A DNA stretch of 32,596 nt from an uncultured Lentisphaeraceae bacterium (GCA_949282555.1 CASDPK010000026.1:1-32596), one strand, 5' to 3'. Counted from the first letter of the stretch, positions 7,822-16,107 are shown. Made by a program: numbers and translations. The notes: generated from the sequence alone by a model not told the origin.

Positions 7822-9014
7822 GGCTGTTCCGGTGAGAGGGACGGTGATGAAAGCGAGGCTGAAGATGGGCTGTCGGCCTCCTTCGCCTCATCGGAGAGAA
7901 CGGGATTGCGCCGCAGATAGGTCTCCAAAAACGTTTTGGCCTCGTCGGCTTGTGCGCGAAGCTCCGCATACGTTTCGGTCTGTCCAAGTGCGGCGGCGGC
8001 GTAAGCACGGAGATAAAGCTCCGTGAGATCACGGAATGCCTGCGGCCGCCCAACGGCAAAACGGCTCAGACGCTTGGACTGCGCCATGGCCTCTTCGGCA
8101 GTTTTGGGATCTTTGAGTTCGGAGGCCCACCGCGTGAATTGACTGCGCGTGAGCACCCCCGGCATGAACACCGTATCCTCTTGCCCCAACAACCACGCAC
8201 GCCACTCCGAATCGGTGGCGCCGCCCACGATGGAGGCGCGCGTCCACGGCGCCGTCAACAGCGCCATCCGCTGCTTGACCGTTCGCCCACCCGCACGCTG
8301 AAACAACCACTGGGCAAAAAACGCCGCGGCCTCCCGTGGCGGAGGCGTTGATGAAAAGAAATCGTCCAGCCGCCACCCGGCCGTCTGAGGCGTGTCACCC
8401 GCCGCACGCAGGCGCTCATACGCCTCAACCCGCCAAACGCCTCCCCTCGAAGCATCCACCGCAGCGGAAAGGAACCATTCGGGCCATGTGAAGCTGCCGT
8501 AAGACCCGCCCACCGAACGCGCCTGCTCACGCAACAAAGCCTCAACGACCGCAAGCCGGAGCACATCCAAATCCACCGTCTCGGGATTGGGAACACGGAT
8601 AATCAGCTGCGAAAAGCCATCGGGCGTGCGCAATGTCCGGCGCTCAACGGTCTCCACGCGGTTTGTCACCGAGCCAAGCTCAAGCGAGAGTGGCGACTCC
8701 GTCGAACCCAACGGCAGAAAGACCTCCGCGAAATTTCCCCGCACCGTGTCGACAAAACGGAGCACGGGCCAACGCAACGCCGACCGTTCGGGCGTGGTCA
8801 CCCCAACAAACACCTTGCCATCGCTCGACTGGATTGGCGGCGGCAACGCCTTAAGGCGTCCCAAGGCGGCCTCATTGACCATTCCAGCGAACCGAGGGGC
8901 ACGCTCCGCAAGGCCTTGGGCACGTCCAAACACTGGGCAAAGCGCCAAAAGGGCGAAGGCCCCAACGGCCGCCCACCGCCATCGCCCATCGTTCAACTGC
9001 CGCCGCCGTCTCAT
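7818..9014 (-). CDS. Secreted protein of unknown function; possible degenerate peptidase-MA-like domain
   Basis: A 398-aa protein. An arginine-rich N-terminus (MRRRRQ) and hydrophobic core at about 14-28 end in GRAQG, a plausible signal-peptidase site, so it is probably periplasmic. I do not recognise a named family. Residues ~145-190 have the layout of a zinc metallopeptidase helix pair (DVLRLAVVEALLREQA, then WPEWFLSAAVDAS), resembling HExxH...PxWLxEG proteins, but the zinc-binding histidines are absent. The C-terminal ~90 residues are helical and end in a Ser/Pro-rich tail. It overlaps both neighbours by ATGA (9011-9014 with the deaminase, 7818-7821 with argH), so its translation is coupled to both. 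The ATG at 9014 is fixed by that overlap and by the signal peptide; no separate ribosome-binding site is visible. Confidence 0.75.
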   Translation of the reverse strand: MRRRRQLNDGRWRWAAVGAFALLALCPVFGRAQGLAERAPRFAGMVNEAALGRLKALPPPIQSSDGKVFVGVTTPERSALRWPVLRFVDTVRGNFAEVFLPLGSTESPLSLELGSVTNRVETVERRTLRTPDGFSQLIIRVPNPETVDLDVLRLAVVEALLREQARSVGGSYGSFTWPEWFLSAAVDASRGGVWRVEAYERLRAAGDTPQTAGWRLDDFFSSTPPPREAAAFFAQWLFQRAGGRTVKQRMALLTAPWTRASIVGGATDSEWRAWLLGQEDTVFMPGVLTRSQFTRWASELKDPKTAEEAMAQSKRLSRFAVGRPQAFRDLTELYLRAYAAAALGQTETYAELRAQADEAKTFLETYLRRNPVLSDEAKEADSPSSASLSSPSLSPEQP

Positions 9015-9484
9015 TGTTCGGGAACGTATTTCCGGCAGAGCACGTTTGCATCGGCCAACAGTTTCCGGGTCTGGGCGTCGAACGCATATTCTCCCGCGTA
9101 GACTACCTCGCGGATGCCCGCATTGATGATCATCTTCGCACAGGTCAGGCAAGGCGTGAGCGTGACATAAATGGTGGCACCCGCAAGACGAATCCCATAA
9201 TAAGCCGCCTGACAAATCGCGTTCTGCTCCGCATGCACGCAAAGGCACTCCTCCAACGAGGCGCCGCTTTCCACATGCCCTGAACAACGCGGACAGCCGC
9301 CCTCAAAGCAATTGCGAATCCCACGCGGCGTCCCGTTGTACCCGGTGGAAATAATGCGCCGATCCGCCACAATGACGGCCGCCACCTTACGCCGAGAACA
9401 ATTCGCACGCGTGGCGATCACATTGGCGATCGACATGAAATAGGTGTCCCAGTCCGGACGTGTATCGGGCGTATCCTCCGCCAT
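9011..9484 (-). CDS. dCMP deaminase (ComEB-like cytidine/deoxycytidylate deaminase)
   Basis: A 157-aa zinc deaminase. The zinc and catalytic motif is CVHAEQNAI (His84, Glu86) with PCLTCAK (Cys112, Cys115). The upstream STGYNGTPRG and an extra Cys/His-containing insert (EGGCPRCSGH) are typical of dCMP deaminases and ComEB. It would convert dCMP to dUMP for thymidylate synthesis. It is the first gene of the six-gene minus-strand operon. ATG 9484 has AGGAG 7 nt upstream and an extended -10 promoter about 20-30 bp further up. The length is normal for the family. Confidence 0.9.
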   Translation of the reverse strand: MAEDTPDTRPDWDTYFMSIANVIATRANCSRRKVAAVIVADRRIISTGYNGTPRGIRNCFEGGCPRCSGHVESGASLEECLCVHAEQNAICQAAYYGIRLAGATIYVTLTPCLTCAKMIINAGIREVVYAGEYAFDAQTRKLLADANVLCRKYVPEQ

Positions 9485-9505
9485 ACATTCTCTCCTTCTC
9501 CGCGC

Positions 9506-9514
9506 ATTATAGCA
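9506..9514 (-). promoter_or_regulatory. Extended -10 promoter of the dCMP deaminase operon
   Basis: Read on the minus strand, TGCTATAAT gives a perfect -10 hexamer (9506-9511) with TGn extension. The predicted start is near 9499, about 15 nt before the ATG at 9484, with the ribosome-binding site in between. The -35 is poor. The intergenic region also carries the clpB control region on the other strand. Confidence 0.65.
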
Positions 9515-9598
9515 TACGTTTCATTTTGCCCGTAACTGAACGATTTTCCCTACCATGGCACCGCTCTCGAAGAGACCGGGAATTCTGTCTCGACAATG

Positions 9599-9655
9599 TG
9601 CCACAAACAGTTGCCGCGTGCCATCATGGCACACCATGGCACACATCTTGGCACG
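9599..9655 (+). promoter_or_regulatory. Cluster of TGGCAC/GTGCCA sites upstream of clpB (candidate activator-binding region)
   Basis: GTGCCA occurs at 9599-9604 and 9618-9623. TGGCAC occurs at 9627-9632, 9637-9642 and 9649-9654, with one more at 9556-9561. The sites at 9618 and 9627 form a perfect 15-bp palindrome GTGCCATCATGGCAC (9618-9632). The cluster lies about 70-125 bp upstream of the transcript start predicted from the -24/-12 element, where enhancer-binding proteins usually bind. The binding protein is unknown. Confidence 0.5.
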
Positions 9656-9696
9656 AAAGGGCCCCCAAATGGGAGAAGCGAACCTTCAGGAGACTT

Positions 9697-9712
9697 TGGC
9701 ACAGATGTTGCA
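9697..9712 (+). promoter_or_regulatory. Sigma-54-type (-24/-12) promoter of clpB
   Basis: TGGCAC-N5-TTGCA matches the RpoN consensus TGGCACG-N4-TTGCW in both boxes, with the GG and GC dinucleotides exactly 12 bp apart. The predicted start is near 9723, and a strong ribosome-binding site (AGGAGGA, 9744-9750) follows. No CIRCE element is visible upstream of clpB. Assignment rests on sequence match alone. Confidence 0.6.
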
Positions 9713-9758
9713 AAAGAAGGTGCAAGGCTTGAATGCCAAGCAAAGGAGGACTTCACTT

Positions 9759-12287
9759 ATGGATATGAATCAGATGACGGAACGGTTGCGCGAGGCATTG
9801 ACGATGGCGCAACAAGAGGGAATCCGCCGTCAGCAACAGACGGTGGAGCCGGAACACGTGTTGTGGGCTCTGCTCTCCCAAGAGAAGGGTTTGGCTGGGA
9901 GCCTTTTTGAGAAATGCGGTGTGTCTACCGAGGTCGCCCGGGCGCGTGTCGCGGAAGCGATGGATCGGTTGCCGCGGGTGACCGGGGCCATGGAAGCGAA
10001 CAAGGTGTACGTTTCGCAAGGGCTCAACGAAGTGTTGGTAAACGCCTTCGACCGCGCGAAAAAGATGGGCGACGATTACGTCTCCATTGAGCACGTCTTG
10101 TTGGCGATGACTGACCGCATGAAGCTGTTGCGCGATCTTGGCCTAAGCGAGCAGGCGCTCCTCAAGGCGTTGAAGGAAGTCCGCGGCAACCAACGGATCA
10201 CCTCCGAGAATCCGGAGGAGAGCTACGAAGCGTTGAAGAAATACGGCTCGGATTTGGTGGAACTGGCCCGCAAGGGCAAGCTGGACCCGGTCATCGGCCG
10301 TGACACGGAAATCCGTGACGTGATCCGCATCCTCTCGCGCAAGACAAAAAACAACCCCGTGCTCATCGGCGAGCCTGGCGTCGGCAAAACGGCCATCGTC
10401 GAAGGCTTGGCCCAGCGTATCGTGCGTGGCGACGTGCCCGAAGGTCTGAAAGACCGCACGGTCTTCGCCCTCGACATGACGGCCCTCATGGCAGGCGCGA
10501 AGTACCGCGGAGATTTCGAGGAACGCCTCAAAGCCGTCCTTAAAGAGATCAAAGCCAGCGAGGGGCGAATCATCCTCTTCATTGATGAGATCCATACCAT
10601 CGTCGGCGCGGGAAAGACGGAAGGCTCCAGCGACGCCGGCAACATGCTCAAGCCTATGTTGGCCCGCGGCGAACTTCACTGCATCGGCGCCACGACGCTG
10701 GCCGAGCACCGGCTCTACATGGAAAAGGACAAGGCACTGGAACGTCGTTTCCAGCCGGTCATGGTGGCCCCGCCCACGGTGGAAGACACCATCAGCATCC
10801 TGCGCGGACTCAAGGAACGCTTCGAAGCCCACCATAACGTCCGCATTCAGGATGCCGCGCTGGTCAACGCCGCTGTGCTCAGCGATCGGTACATCCAAGA
10901 CCGCTTCCTTCCCGACAAGGCCATCGACCTGCTCGATGAGGCTTGCGCCGCCATCCGCACCGAGATGGACTCCATGCCCGCCGAGCTCGACGAACTCAGC
11001 CGCAAAGTCATGCGGTTGGAGATCGAGGAGGCGGCCCTTGCCAAGGAAAAGGACGATGCCTCAAAGAAGCGCTTGGAAGAGCTCCGCCGGGAACTCGCCG
11101 ACGAGAAATCGAAAGCCGATGCGCTCAAGGCCAAATGGCAGGAGGAAAAGAAGGCCCACGAAGCCTCCAAGAACCTGCGCGAACGGCTTGATGCCGCCCG
11201 CCATGAGTTGGAGCTCGCCCAACGGAAGTACGACTACGCCAAGGCCGGGGAATTGCAGTACAAGACCATCCCCGAGCTGGAGCAGAAGCTGAAAGACGCC
11301 GCCCGCCAAGGTGACGATGTCATGCTCCGTGAAGAGGTCGGCCCGGAAGAGATCGCCGAAGCCGTCAGCCGCTGGTCGGGCATCCCCGTCACCAAGTTGC
11401 TGGAGGGTGAGCGCGAGAAACTCCTTCGGCTCGGAGAGCAAATCAAGGCTAAGGTCATCGGCCAAGACGAAGCCGTCGATGCCGTTTCCGACGCCGTGCT
11501 GCGTGCCCGTGCGGGCATTCGGAACCGCCAGAAACCCATCGGAGCCTTCCTCTTCCTCGGCCCCACCGGCGTGGGCAAGACGGAGCTCGCGCGTGTGCTC
11601 GCCGAGCAGCTCTTTGACAGCCGCGACGCCATGACGCGCATCGACATGTCCGAATACATGGAGAAGCACAGCGTCAGCCGTTTGGTCGGTGCGCCTCCCG
11701 GCTATGTGGGATATGAAGAGGGTGGACAGCTCACCGAAGCCGTCCGCAGGAAACCCTACAGCGTCATCCTCCTCGACGAAATCGAGAAGGCCCACCCCGA
11801 CGTCTTCAAGCTCTTCCTGCAAGTCTTTGACGATGGCCGCCTGACCGACAGCAAAGGCACCACCGTCAGCTTCAAGAACACCCTCATCATCATGACCTCG
11901 AATCTTGGTTCCGACCTTATCGCCGGAGCCGAGAAGAAGGAGGGAGACAAGGCCGTCCGCGATCTCGTCTCCACCCTGCTCAAGAGCAAGTTCCCGCCTG
12001 AGTTCCTCAACCGCATCGACGAAACGCTCATCTTCAAGCCTCTCTCCAAGGAGAGCCTCGTGAAAATCGTCGACCTCCAGTTGAAGGATCTTGCCGATCG
12101 CCTTGCCGAGCAGGAGCTTATCCTGAAGGTCTCCGACAAGACCAAACAGGCCATCATCGACGAAGGGTACGACCCGGACTTCGGCGCGCGGCCGCTCAAG
12201 CGCACCATCCAGCGGATGCTCGAAACGCCGATCGCCCGCGACATCATCGCCGGAAAATATCCTCCGGGCTCCACCGTCGAGATCTGA
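9759..12287 (+). CDS. clpB: ATP-dependent disaggregase chaperone ClpB
   Basis: An 842-aa AAA+ disaggregase that works with DnaK to pull polypeptides out of aggregates. The N-terminal Clp-N domain covers ~1-145. AAA1 has Walker A GEPGVGKT near 204-211 and Walker B ILFIDEIH. The coiled-coil middle domain (~390-520, rich in Lys/Glu/Ala) separates ClpB from ClpA and ClpC. AAA2 has Walker A GPTGVGKT at 601-608 and [13 protein letters not shown]. No IGF/IGL ClpP-binding loop is evident, as expected. The frame stays open upstream to 9555, but ATG 9759 is the start: AGGAGGA lies 8 nt before it, homologues begin there, and the upstream part contains the promoter. A strong terminator follows. Control appears to be by sigma-54 rather than by HrcA. 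Confidence 0.97.
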   Translation: MDMNQMTERLREALTMAQQEGIRRQQQTVEPEHVLWALLSQEKGLAGSLFEKCGVSTEVARARVAEAMDRLPRVTGAMEANKVYVSQGLNEVLVNAFDRAKKMGDDYVSIEHVLLAMTDRMKLLRDLGLSEQALLKALKEVRGNQRITSENPEESYEALKKYGSDLVELARKGKLDPVIGRDTEIRDVIRILSRKTKNNPVLIGEPGVGKTAIVEGLAQRIVRGDVPEGLKDRTVFALDMTALMAGAKYRGDFEERLKAVLKEIKASEGRIILFIDEIHTIVGAGKTEGSSDAGNMLKPMLARGELHCIGATTLAEHRLYMEKDKALERRFQPVMVAPPTVEDTISILRGLKERFEAHHNVRIQDAALVNAAVLSDRYIQDRFLPDKAIDLLDEACAAIRTEMDSMPAELDELSRKVMRLEIEEAALAKEKDDASKKRLEELRRELADEKSKADALKAKWQEEKKAHEASKNLRERLDAARHELELAQRKYDYAKAGELQYKTIPELEQKLKDAARQGDDVMLREEVGPEEIAEAVSRWSGIPVTKLLEGEREKLLRLGEQIKAKVIGQDEAVDAVSDAVLRARAGIRNRQKPIGAFLFLGPTGVGKTELARVLAEQLFDSRDAMTRIDMSEYMEKHSVSRLVGAPPGYVGYEEGGQLTEAVRRKPYSVILLDEIEKAHPDVFKLFLQVFDDGRLTDSKGTTVSFKNTLIIMTSNLGSDLIAGAEKKEGDKAVRDLVSTLLKSKFPPEFLNRIDETLIFKPLSKESLVKIVDLQLKDLADRLAEQELILKVSDKTKQAIIDEGYDPDFGARPLKRTIQRMLETPIARDIIAGKYPPGSTVEI

Positions 12288-12301
12288 CACCCTCCCTCCT
12301 C

Positions 12302-12339
12302 ATGAAGAAGCCCCGGCCATATGGTCGGGGCTTCTTCAT
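12302..12339 (+). terminator. Intrinsic terminator of clpB
   Basis: A near-perfect 17-bp stem (ATGAAGAAGCCCCGGCC paired with GGTCGGGGCTTCTTCAT, one G-T wobble) with a 4-nt loop lies 14 bp after the stop. The 3' arm is pyrimidine-rich. Confidence 0.85.
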
Positions 12340-12347
12340 TCCACTCT

Positions 12348-12376
12348 CTGACAACATCCGTGTTTTGTCGTATAAT
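12348..12376 (+). promoter_or_regulatory. Sigma-70 promoter of the CsoR-family gene
   Basis: CTGACA (12348-12353), a 17-bp spacer and TATAAT (12371-12376) form the best sigma-70 promoter in the window. The start is predicted near 12383, giving a leader of ~60 nt. A CGGG-N5-CCCG inverted repeat lies just downstream (near 12401-12413) and could be an operator, but it is short. Confidence 0.8.
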
Positions 12377-12445
12377 GGGAGCCATCGTTAACGTGGGCGT
12401 CGGGGAGGACCCGGCGGTTTTCTTTGGACAACGAGAGGTGAAGAC

Positions 12446-12724
12446 ATGAAAAAGTTGACCGAGCAAGAGGCTCTTCAACGCCGTATCCACAAGGTCATCG
12501 GCCAATGCAACGGCATTGCGCGCATGGTCGAGCGGGGAGACACCTGCGAGGCGATTCTCCTTCAGGTGAGCGCCGCGCTGAGCGCACTGCACCGCGTGGG
12601 GCAGATGGCCCTTGAGCGCCAGCTCCGCGAAAGCGTCCGCGAGGGCCTTAGGAAGAGCGACACGGAAGACGTCCTTTGCGACGAGTTGAGCCATGCCCTC
12701 GACAAGTTCTGCGCCCAAGCCTAA
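12446..12724 (+). CDS. CsoR/FrmR-family (DUF156) transcriptional repressor lacking the canonical metal ligands
   Basis: A 92-aa all-helical regulator. The stretch HKVIGQCNGIARMVERG, then CEAILLQVSAALSAL, then LERQLRESV aligns with the CsoR/RcnR/FrmR fold. Cys34 matches the first, universally conserved cysteine (Cu(I) ligand in CsoR, reactive cysteine in FrmR). The positions of the second and third CsoR ligands (His and Cys in LEDHLRHCV) are Gln59 and Ser63 here, so copper binding of the known type is unlikely. Extra cysteines are at 21, 78 and 89. A thiol, aldehyde or sulfur-species sensor is possible. GAGAGG precedes ATG 12446. The gene is monocistronic, with its own promoter and terminator and no neighbouring target gene on its strand, so the target is unknown. 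Confidence 0.82.
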   Translation: MKKLTEQEALQRRIHKVIGQCNGIARMVERGDTCEAILLQVSAALSALHRVGQMALERQLRESVREGLRKSDTEDVLCDELSHALDKFCAQA

Positions 12725-12741
12725 CGTGACGCAAGAACCAT

Positions 12742-12781
12742 GAAAGAAGGGCCTCGGCGAATGCGCCGAGACCCTTTTCTT
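12742..12781 (+). terminator. Intrinsic terminator after the CsoR-family gene
   Basis: The stem AAAGAAGGG-C-CTCGGCG pairs with CGCCGAG-A-CCCTTTTCTT across an AATG loop and is followed by a T-rich tail on the plus strand. It sits between convergent transcription units and may also stop the ABC operon from the other side. Confidence 0.85.
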
Positions 12782-12816
12782 TATTCATCGCAAGAGCGTT
12801 TGAGCGCCCCTCCGCC

Positions 12817-14088
12817 TCACGGTTCCTCATCGCGCACGGGAGAAAACACCGCCACCAAAGAGCACAGGAATGCCCACGGCACCCCCAACCACAGCGCAAG
12901 GCCAAACACGGCCCGCAAGGTGATGGCCTCCCCGTCAAACAGGCACCGCATCGGATTGAGCGCGACCAACCCGCGAAACGGCGCCGCCACCCCCCACGAC
13001 ACCGAAGCGCTCACGCGCGCCCACAGGTTCGCCGTCTCATCCGCCACCGTCGTCTCCGGCGAAAGCGACGCCGAGGCCATCGCCAGCACAGCCAGCGTCC
13101 CGACAAACAACGTGACCGGAAGCGAAAAACTGCACCCCAAGGCCGTCCCCAACGCGACCGCCAAAAACAGCGTGAGCAACACCACCGCACAGAAAGCCGT
13201 CAGATTGGCCAACGCCGACTGCCCGGGAAACAGCAACGCCAAATCCTCCCGCTCCCGATACAACACGCTCGCCGCGCCGTTGTCATCCAGCCGTTTCAAC
13301 GTCACGGTCACCGCCTCCCCCGGCCGGACAAACCCCGCCGGAAGCGGCAACAGGAAACCCGAATCCTTCAACGCCTCCGGGCGCAACGTCACCTTCCGAT
13401 CCCCGCTGACGGCCTCCACCTCCAGCGAAAGCGCATCCTTGGCCCCCAAAAAGGGCGCCCCCGACAATCGGAACGTCGCCGGCATCGCCGCATCAAACGC
13501 CCCAGCCGTCGGCCCGCGGAAATGATAGGTCAGCGGCGCATCATGCCGCAGTTCCGTGTGGCGGCCCTGCAAATCGTCGCGCACGGCCCGCAAGAGACGC
13601 GCCTCCGAGACGCCCTGCGGCACACGGCCCAGCACACGCAACCGCGACAGCTCCGCTTGCGCCATCAAATCCAACGAAGGGAGCTCCGGCCGCTGCACCG
13701 TCCGTCCCGCCGGCAACGGCCGCGGCGCCACCATCCCCCAAATCATCGTCACCGCCAAGGCAAACGGGGCCCACGTGCCCAAACACCGCCCCCACCACAG
13801 CGTCACCCGATGGATTGGCTTGGTGAACGCAAGCGTCAGCCAATGCCGCTCCCGATCCAGCGCATACGCCGTGCCTCCGCTCCACAGGGCACAGATCAAC
13901 AAAAACGCCCACGCCAACATCAGCCCATATCCCGTGCGCACGGATTCCGGATCGCTCCGCCCCGGAAGCACCCAAAGGCACAGAGCCAAGACCACCGTCA
14001 CCGCCCACGGCAACGCCCCCCTCATGGCGCGGCGCCAGCCCAACACACCCTCCGCGAACAGCTGACGCACCGGCCCACCCCGGCTCAT
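12817..14088 (-). CDS. ABC-2 type transporter permease with a large external domain
   Basis: A 423-aa membrane protein. There are about three hydrophobic helices in the first ~120 residues (ALPWAVTVVLALCLWVLP, GLMLAWAFLLICALW, LGTWAPFALAVTMIWGMVAP). A soluble, beta-rich segment of ~190 residues follows, then about three more helices at the C-terminus. The segment ALDRERHWLTLAFTKPIHR is shared in spirit with the partner permease (VALTKPVSRG), a motif common in ABC-2 permeases. It is the last gene of a three-gene operon and its ATG overlaps the ATPase stop by 4 bp. Function in export is inferred from the ATPase partner; the cargo is unknown. The external domain is larger than in simple ABC-2 permeases. 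Confidence 0.8.
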   Translation of the reverse strand: MSRGGPVRQLFAEGVLGWRRAMRGALPWAVTVVLALCLWVLPGRSDPESVRTGYGLMLAWAFLLICALWSGGTAYALDRERHWLTLAFTKPIHRVTLWWGRCLGTWAPFALAVTMIWGMVAPRPLPAGRTVQRPELPSLDLMAQAELSRLRVLGRVPQGVSEARLLRAVRDDLQGRHTELRHDAPLTYHFRGPTAGAFDAAMPATFRLSGAPFLGAKDALSLEVEAVSGDRKVTLRPEALKDSGFLLPLPAGFVRPGEAVTVTLKRLDDNGAASVLYREREDLALLFPGQSALANLTAFCAVVLLTLFLAVALGTALGCSFSLPVTLFVGTLAVLAMASASLSPETTVADETANLWARVSASVSWGVAAPFRGLVALNPMRCLFDGEAITLRAVFGLALWLGVPWAFLCSLVAVFSPVRDEEP

Positions 14089-14867
14089 GACCGCCCTCCC
14101 AGCCAGGGCAACCCACCGGCCGCCTCCAGCGGCGGCGTGCGCTCCGTCTGGTGAACCGTTGCGAGGAAAAAGGATTCCAGCGAGCCGGAAAGCTCCTTCA
14201 CCGCCCCTTGGGCGCGGCACTCCCCGCGATCCAAAATCAAAATCCGATCACAGCAATCCTGCACATCGGCCAGCAAATGCGAGCTCATGAGCACGGAAAT
14301 CCCGCGCGCCTTCAGCCCGAGGATCAAATCCTTCACCTCCCGCGTCCCCACCGGGTCAAGCCCCGAGGTGGGCTCATCGAGCACCAGCAACCGGGGCGCA
14401 TTGAGCAAGGCTTGGGCCAGGCCCACCCGGCGCGTCATTCCCTTGGAGAACGTCCCCACCCGACGGGCGGCGGCGTGTTCCAGCCCCACCAAGCGAAGCA
14501 AATCATCCACGCGAAACTTCAACGTTGCGCCGCCGAGGCCAAACAAGCGCCCGTAATAATGCAACGTCTCCCGCGGCGTCAGGAACGGATGGAGATACGT
14601 GATCTCAGGCAAATAACCCGTGGCCGCCGCGGCCACCTTCGAGCCCGGCGCGGCCCCCAGCACCCGCAGTTGCCCCCCATCCGGACGCAACAACCCCAGC
14701 AACAGCTTGATGGTGGTGCTCTTTCCCGAACCGTTCGGTCCCAACAGTCCGAACACTTCGCCTTCGCCCACCTCAAATCCAATGCCACGGACCGCCTCGA
14801 CCGTCGGACGGCCCCAAAAATCGCGGAACGTCTTCCGTACGTCCTTCAGCTCCAGCACCGACATCAT
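14085..14867 (-). CDS. ABC-2 type transporter ATP-binding protein
   Basis: A 260-aa nucleotide-binding protein. Walker A is GPNGSGKST (43-51). The signature motif is FSKGM (140-144), the variant seen in ABC-2 exporters in place of LSGGQ. Walker B with the catalytic Glu is LVLDEP (161-166), followed by the D-loop SGLDP and the switch His197. It powers the two flanking permeases. Two adjacent ATGs (14867 and 14864) are possible. The first overlaps the upstream stop as ATGA, and both share a GGGAGG ribosome-binding site, so the exact start is uncertain by one codon. Homologues include drug, lipid and polysaccharide exporters, and sequence alone does not decide. Confidence 0.92.
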   Translation of the reverse strand: MMSVLELKDVRKTFRDFWGRPTVEAVRGIGFEVGEGEVFGLLGPNGSGKSTTIKLLLGLLRPDGGQLRVLGAAPGSKVAAAATGYLPEITYLHPFLTPRETLHYYGRLFGLGGATLKFRVDDLLRLVGLEHAAARRVGTFSKGMTRRVGLAQALLNAPRLLVLDEPTSGLDPVGTREVKDLILGLKARGISVLMSSHLLADVQDCCDRILILDRGECRAQGAVKELSGSLESFFLATVHQTERTPPLEAAGGLPWLGGRS

Positions 14868-15727
14868 GCCACCTCCCGCGCCCGCAGGGCCTCCGCCCCG
14901 CACCAAAGGAAAAACGCCACGGCGCACACGCTCTGCGGCACCAGCCACCCCAGCGTCGCCCACGGCACCTGCCCCCCGCCGGAAAGCGCATCCAACGGCA
15001 AATAAGCAGAACCATTCAGAAAAACCATCGCCCCGGCCACCGCCGCCAAGGTCAGCCCCACCGTCATCCCCGGCGGACACCGCACCGCCAGCGCCGTGGC
15101 CAAGGCCCCCGCCTGCGCCACCCCCAGCGCCAACGCCGCCAACGCCGACAGATCCCCCCAATGCGGTCCCTGCAACATGAGCACCCGCCCCCACAGCAAC
15201 ACCGGCATCAACAGCGCCGCCGACAACACAAACCGTCCCCCGCGAAAACGATGGTTCAGCGCCGCCAACACAAGCGCCGCCGCAAGAAACGCCAGTGAAA
15301 TCAAAATGCCCCGAACATCCGCATACGTCCCCATCGTGTGATAGCGAGGGGAAAAGCCCTCCGCGAGCAACACCGCCGCCCCCTGCGTCAGCCAATAGGC
15401 CATGAGGGCAACGCCCGTCCCCAAAGCGTGCCCGCACAGCCACAAGCCCCGCGAGACCGGCTTGGTCAAAGCCACCGCCGACGTCCCATCCCCCAAGGCC
15501 CGCGTCAGCCGGCAAGCGCCGCCCGCCGCCAGCAACACGCCGAAAAACATCGCCGTGGCCAAGCCGCAATCCCGCGCCAACCGACCATCCTCCGTGAACC
15601 GTTGAAACTGGAAGAGCGGCAACGCCAGCGTCCCCGCCGCCGAAGCCAACGTCAAAAGCAACGTCGCCGGGTGTCCCAGCGCTTCCAATACCGTGATCCA
15701 AGCAATCGCCCGCAACTGTCCAAACAT
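14864..15727 (-). CDS. ABC-2 type transporter permease, first gene of a leaderless operon
   Basis: A 287-aa protein with roughly six to seven hydrophobic helices. It begins MFGQLRAIAWITVLEALGHP, the amphipathic N-terminus usual in ABC-2 permeases, and has the motif ALTKPVSRGLWLCG after the second helix. It pairs with the second permease and the ATPase; all three genes overlap by ATGA. The ATG at 15727 has no Shine-Dalgarno sequence. Instead a perfect -10 (TATAAT) ends only 6 nt upstream, which puts the transcript start at or next to the A of the ATG. The in-frame extension to 15775 would cross the promoter and is rejected. Confidence 0.8.
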   Translation of the reverse strand: MFGQLRAIAWITVLEALGHPATLLLTLASAAGTLALPLFQFQRFTEDGRLARDCGLATAMFFGVLLAAGGACRLTRALGDGTSAVALTKPVSRGLWLCGHALGTGVALMAYWLTQGAAVLLAEGFSPRYHTMGTYADVRGILISLAFLAAALVLAALNHRFRGGRFVLSAALLMPVLLWGRVLMLQGPHWGDLSALAALALGVAQAGALATALAVRCPPGMTVGLTLAAVAGAMVFLNGSAYLPLDALSGGGQVPWATLGWLVPQSVCAVAFFLWCGAEALRAREVA

Positions 15728-15733
15728 GCGCCC

Positions 15734-15742
15734 ATTATAGCA
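15734..15742 (-). promoter_or_regulatory. Extended -10 promoter of the ABC operon, abutting the start codon
   Basis: On the minus strand TGCTATAAT (hexamer 15734-15739) is followed by GGGCGC and then the ATG. With the usual 6-7 nt from -10 to start, transcription would begin on the start codon. Confidence 0.65.
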
Positions 15743-15796
15743 ATTGCCACCCAAACACGGAATCACACACCGCACCTCTCACCGCACATCATCCTG

Positions 15797-15869
15797 ACAC
15801 AGTGCATCCCGAAGCGCGACGCTCCGTATCGTCCTCCAAGATACGGTGCATCTCAACATGAGGCACAAG
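15797..15869. repeat. Intergenic GATGC-unit repeat, copy B
   Basis: Units read GTGCATCCCG (15802-15811), CTCCGTATCG (15822-15831) and GATACGGTGCATCTCAA (15840-15856). CCGTATC (15824-15830) can pair with GATACGG (15840-15846). On the minus strand the third unit reads TTGAGATGCA, identical over ten bases to copies A (minus strand) and C (plus strand). Unit centres are about 20 bp apart. Confidence 0.65.
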
Positions 15870-16107
15870 GCCCTCTGGCCTTCATAAGCCGAAATTGGAA
15901 AAAGGAAGCCACCAGCCGTTGCTCGTGCGATGAGAATGCCTATTTGGAAATAACCCCTGGTTCGCCTCGGACGATACAACTCAGCATCATTGAAAAGGTA
16001 TGACAACAAAAGCAGGGAGGGAGCAAGCGAATTCCTCGGCCCCGTATCGGGAAGCAATGGCTCCGCATTTCACGCCCTGACAAGCGTGCCCGTTCAAGGC
16101 CATTCTT

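Noticed and set aside
6301..7920. A 539-codon plus-strand open frame opposite argH
   Set aside because: Shadow frame; argH on the other strand carries every expected motif.
9555..9758. A 68-residue N-terminal extension of ClpB
   Set aside because: It precedes the strong ribosome-binding site, is absent from the ClpB family, and contains the -24/-12 promoter and repeat cluster.
14868..15701. A Gly/Ala-rich N-terminal extension in frame with the ABC ATPase
   Set aside because: It is the permease gene read in another frame. The ATPase starts at the ATGA overlap with a GGGAGG ribosome-binding site.
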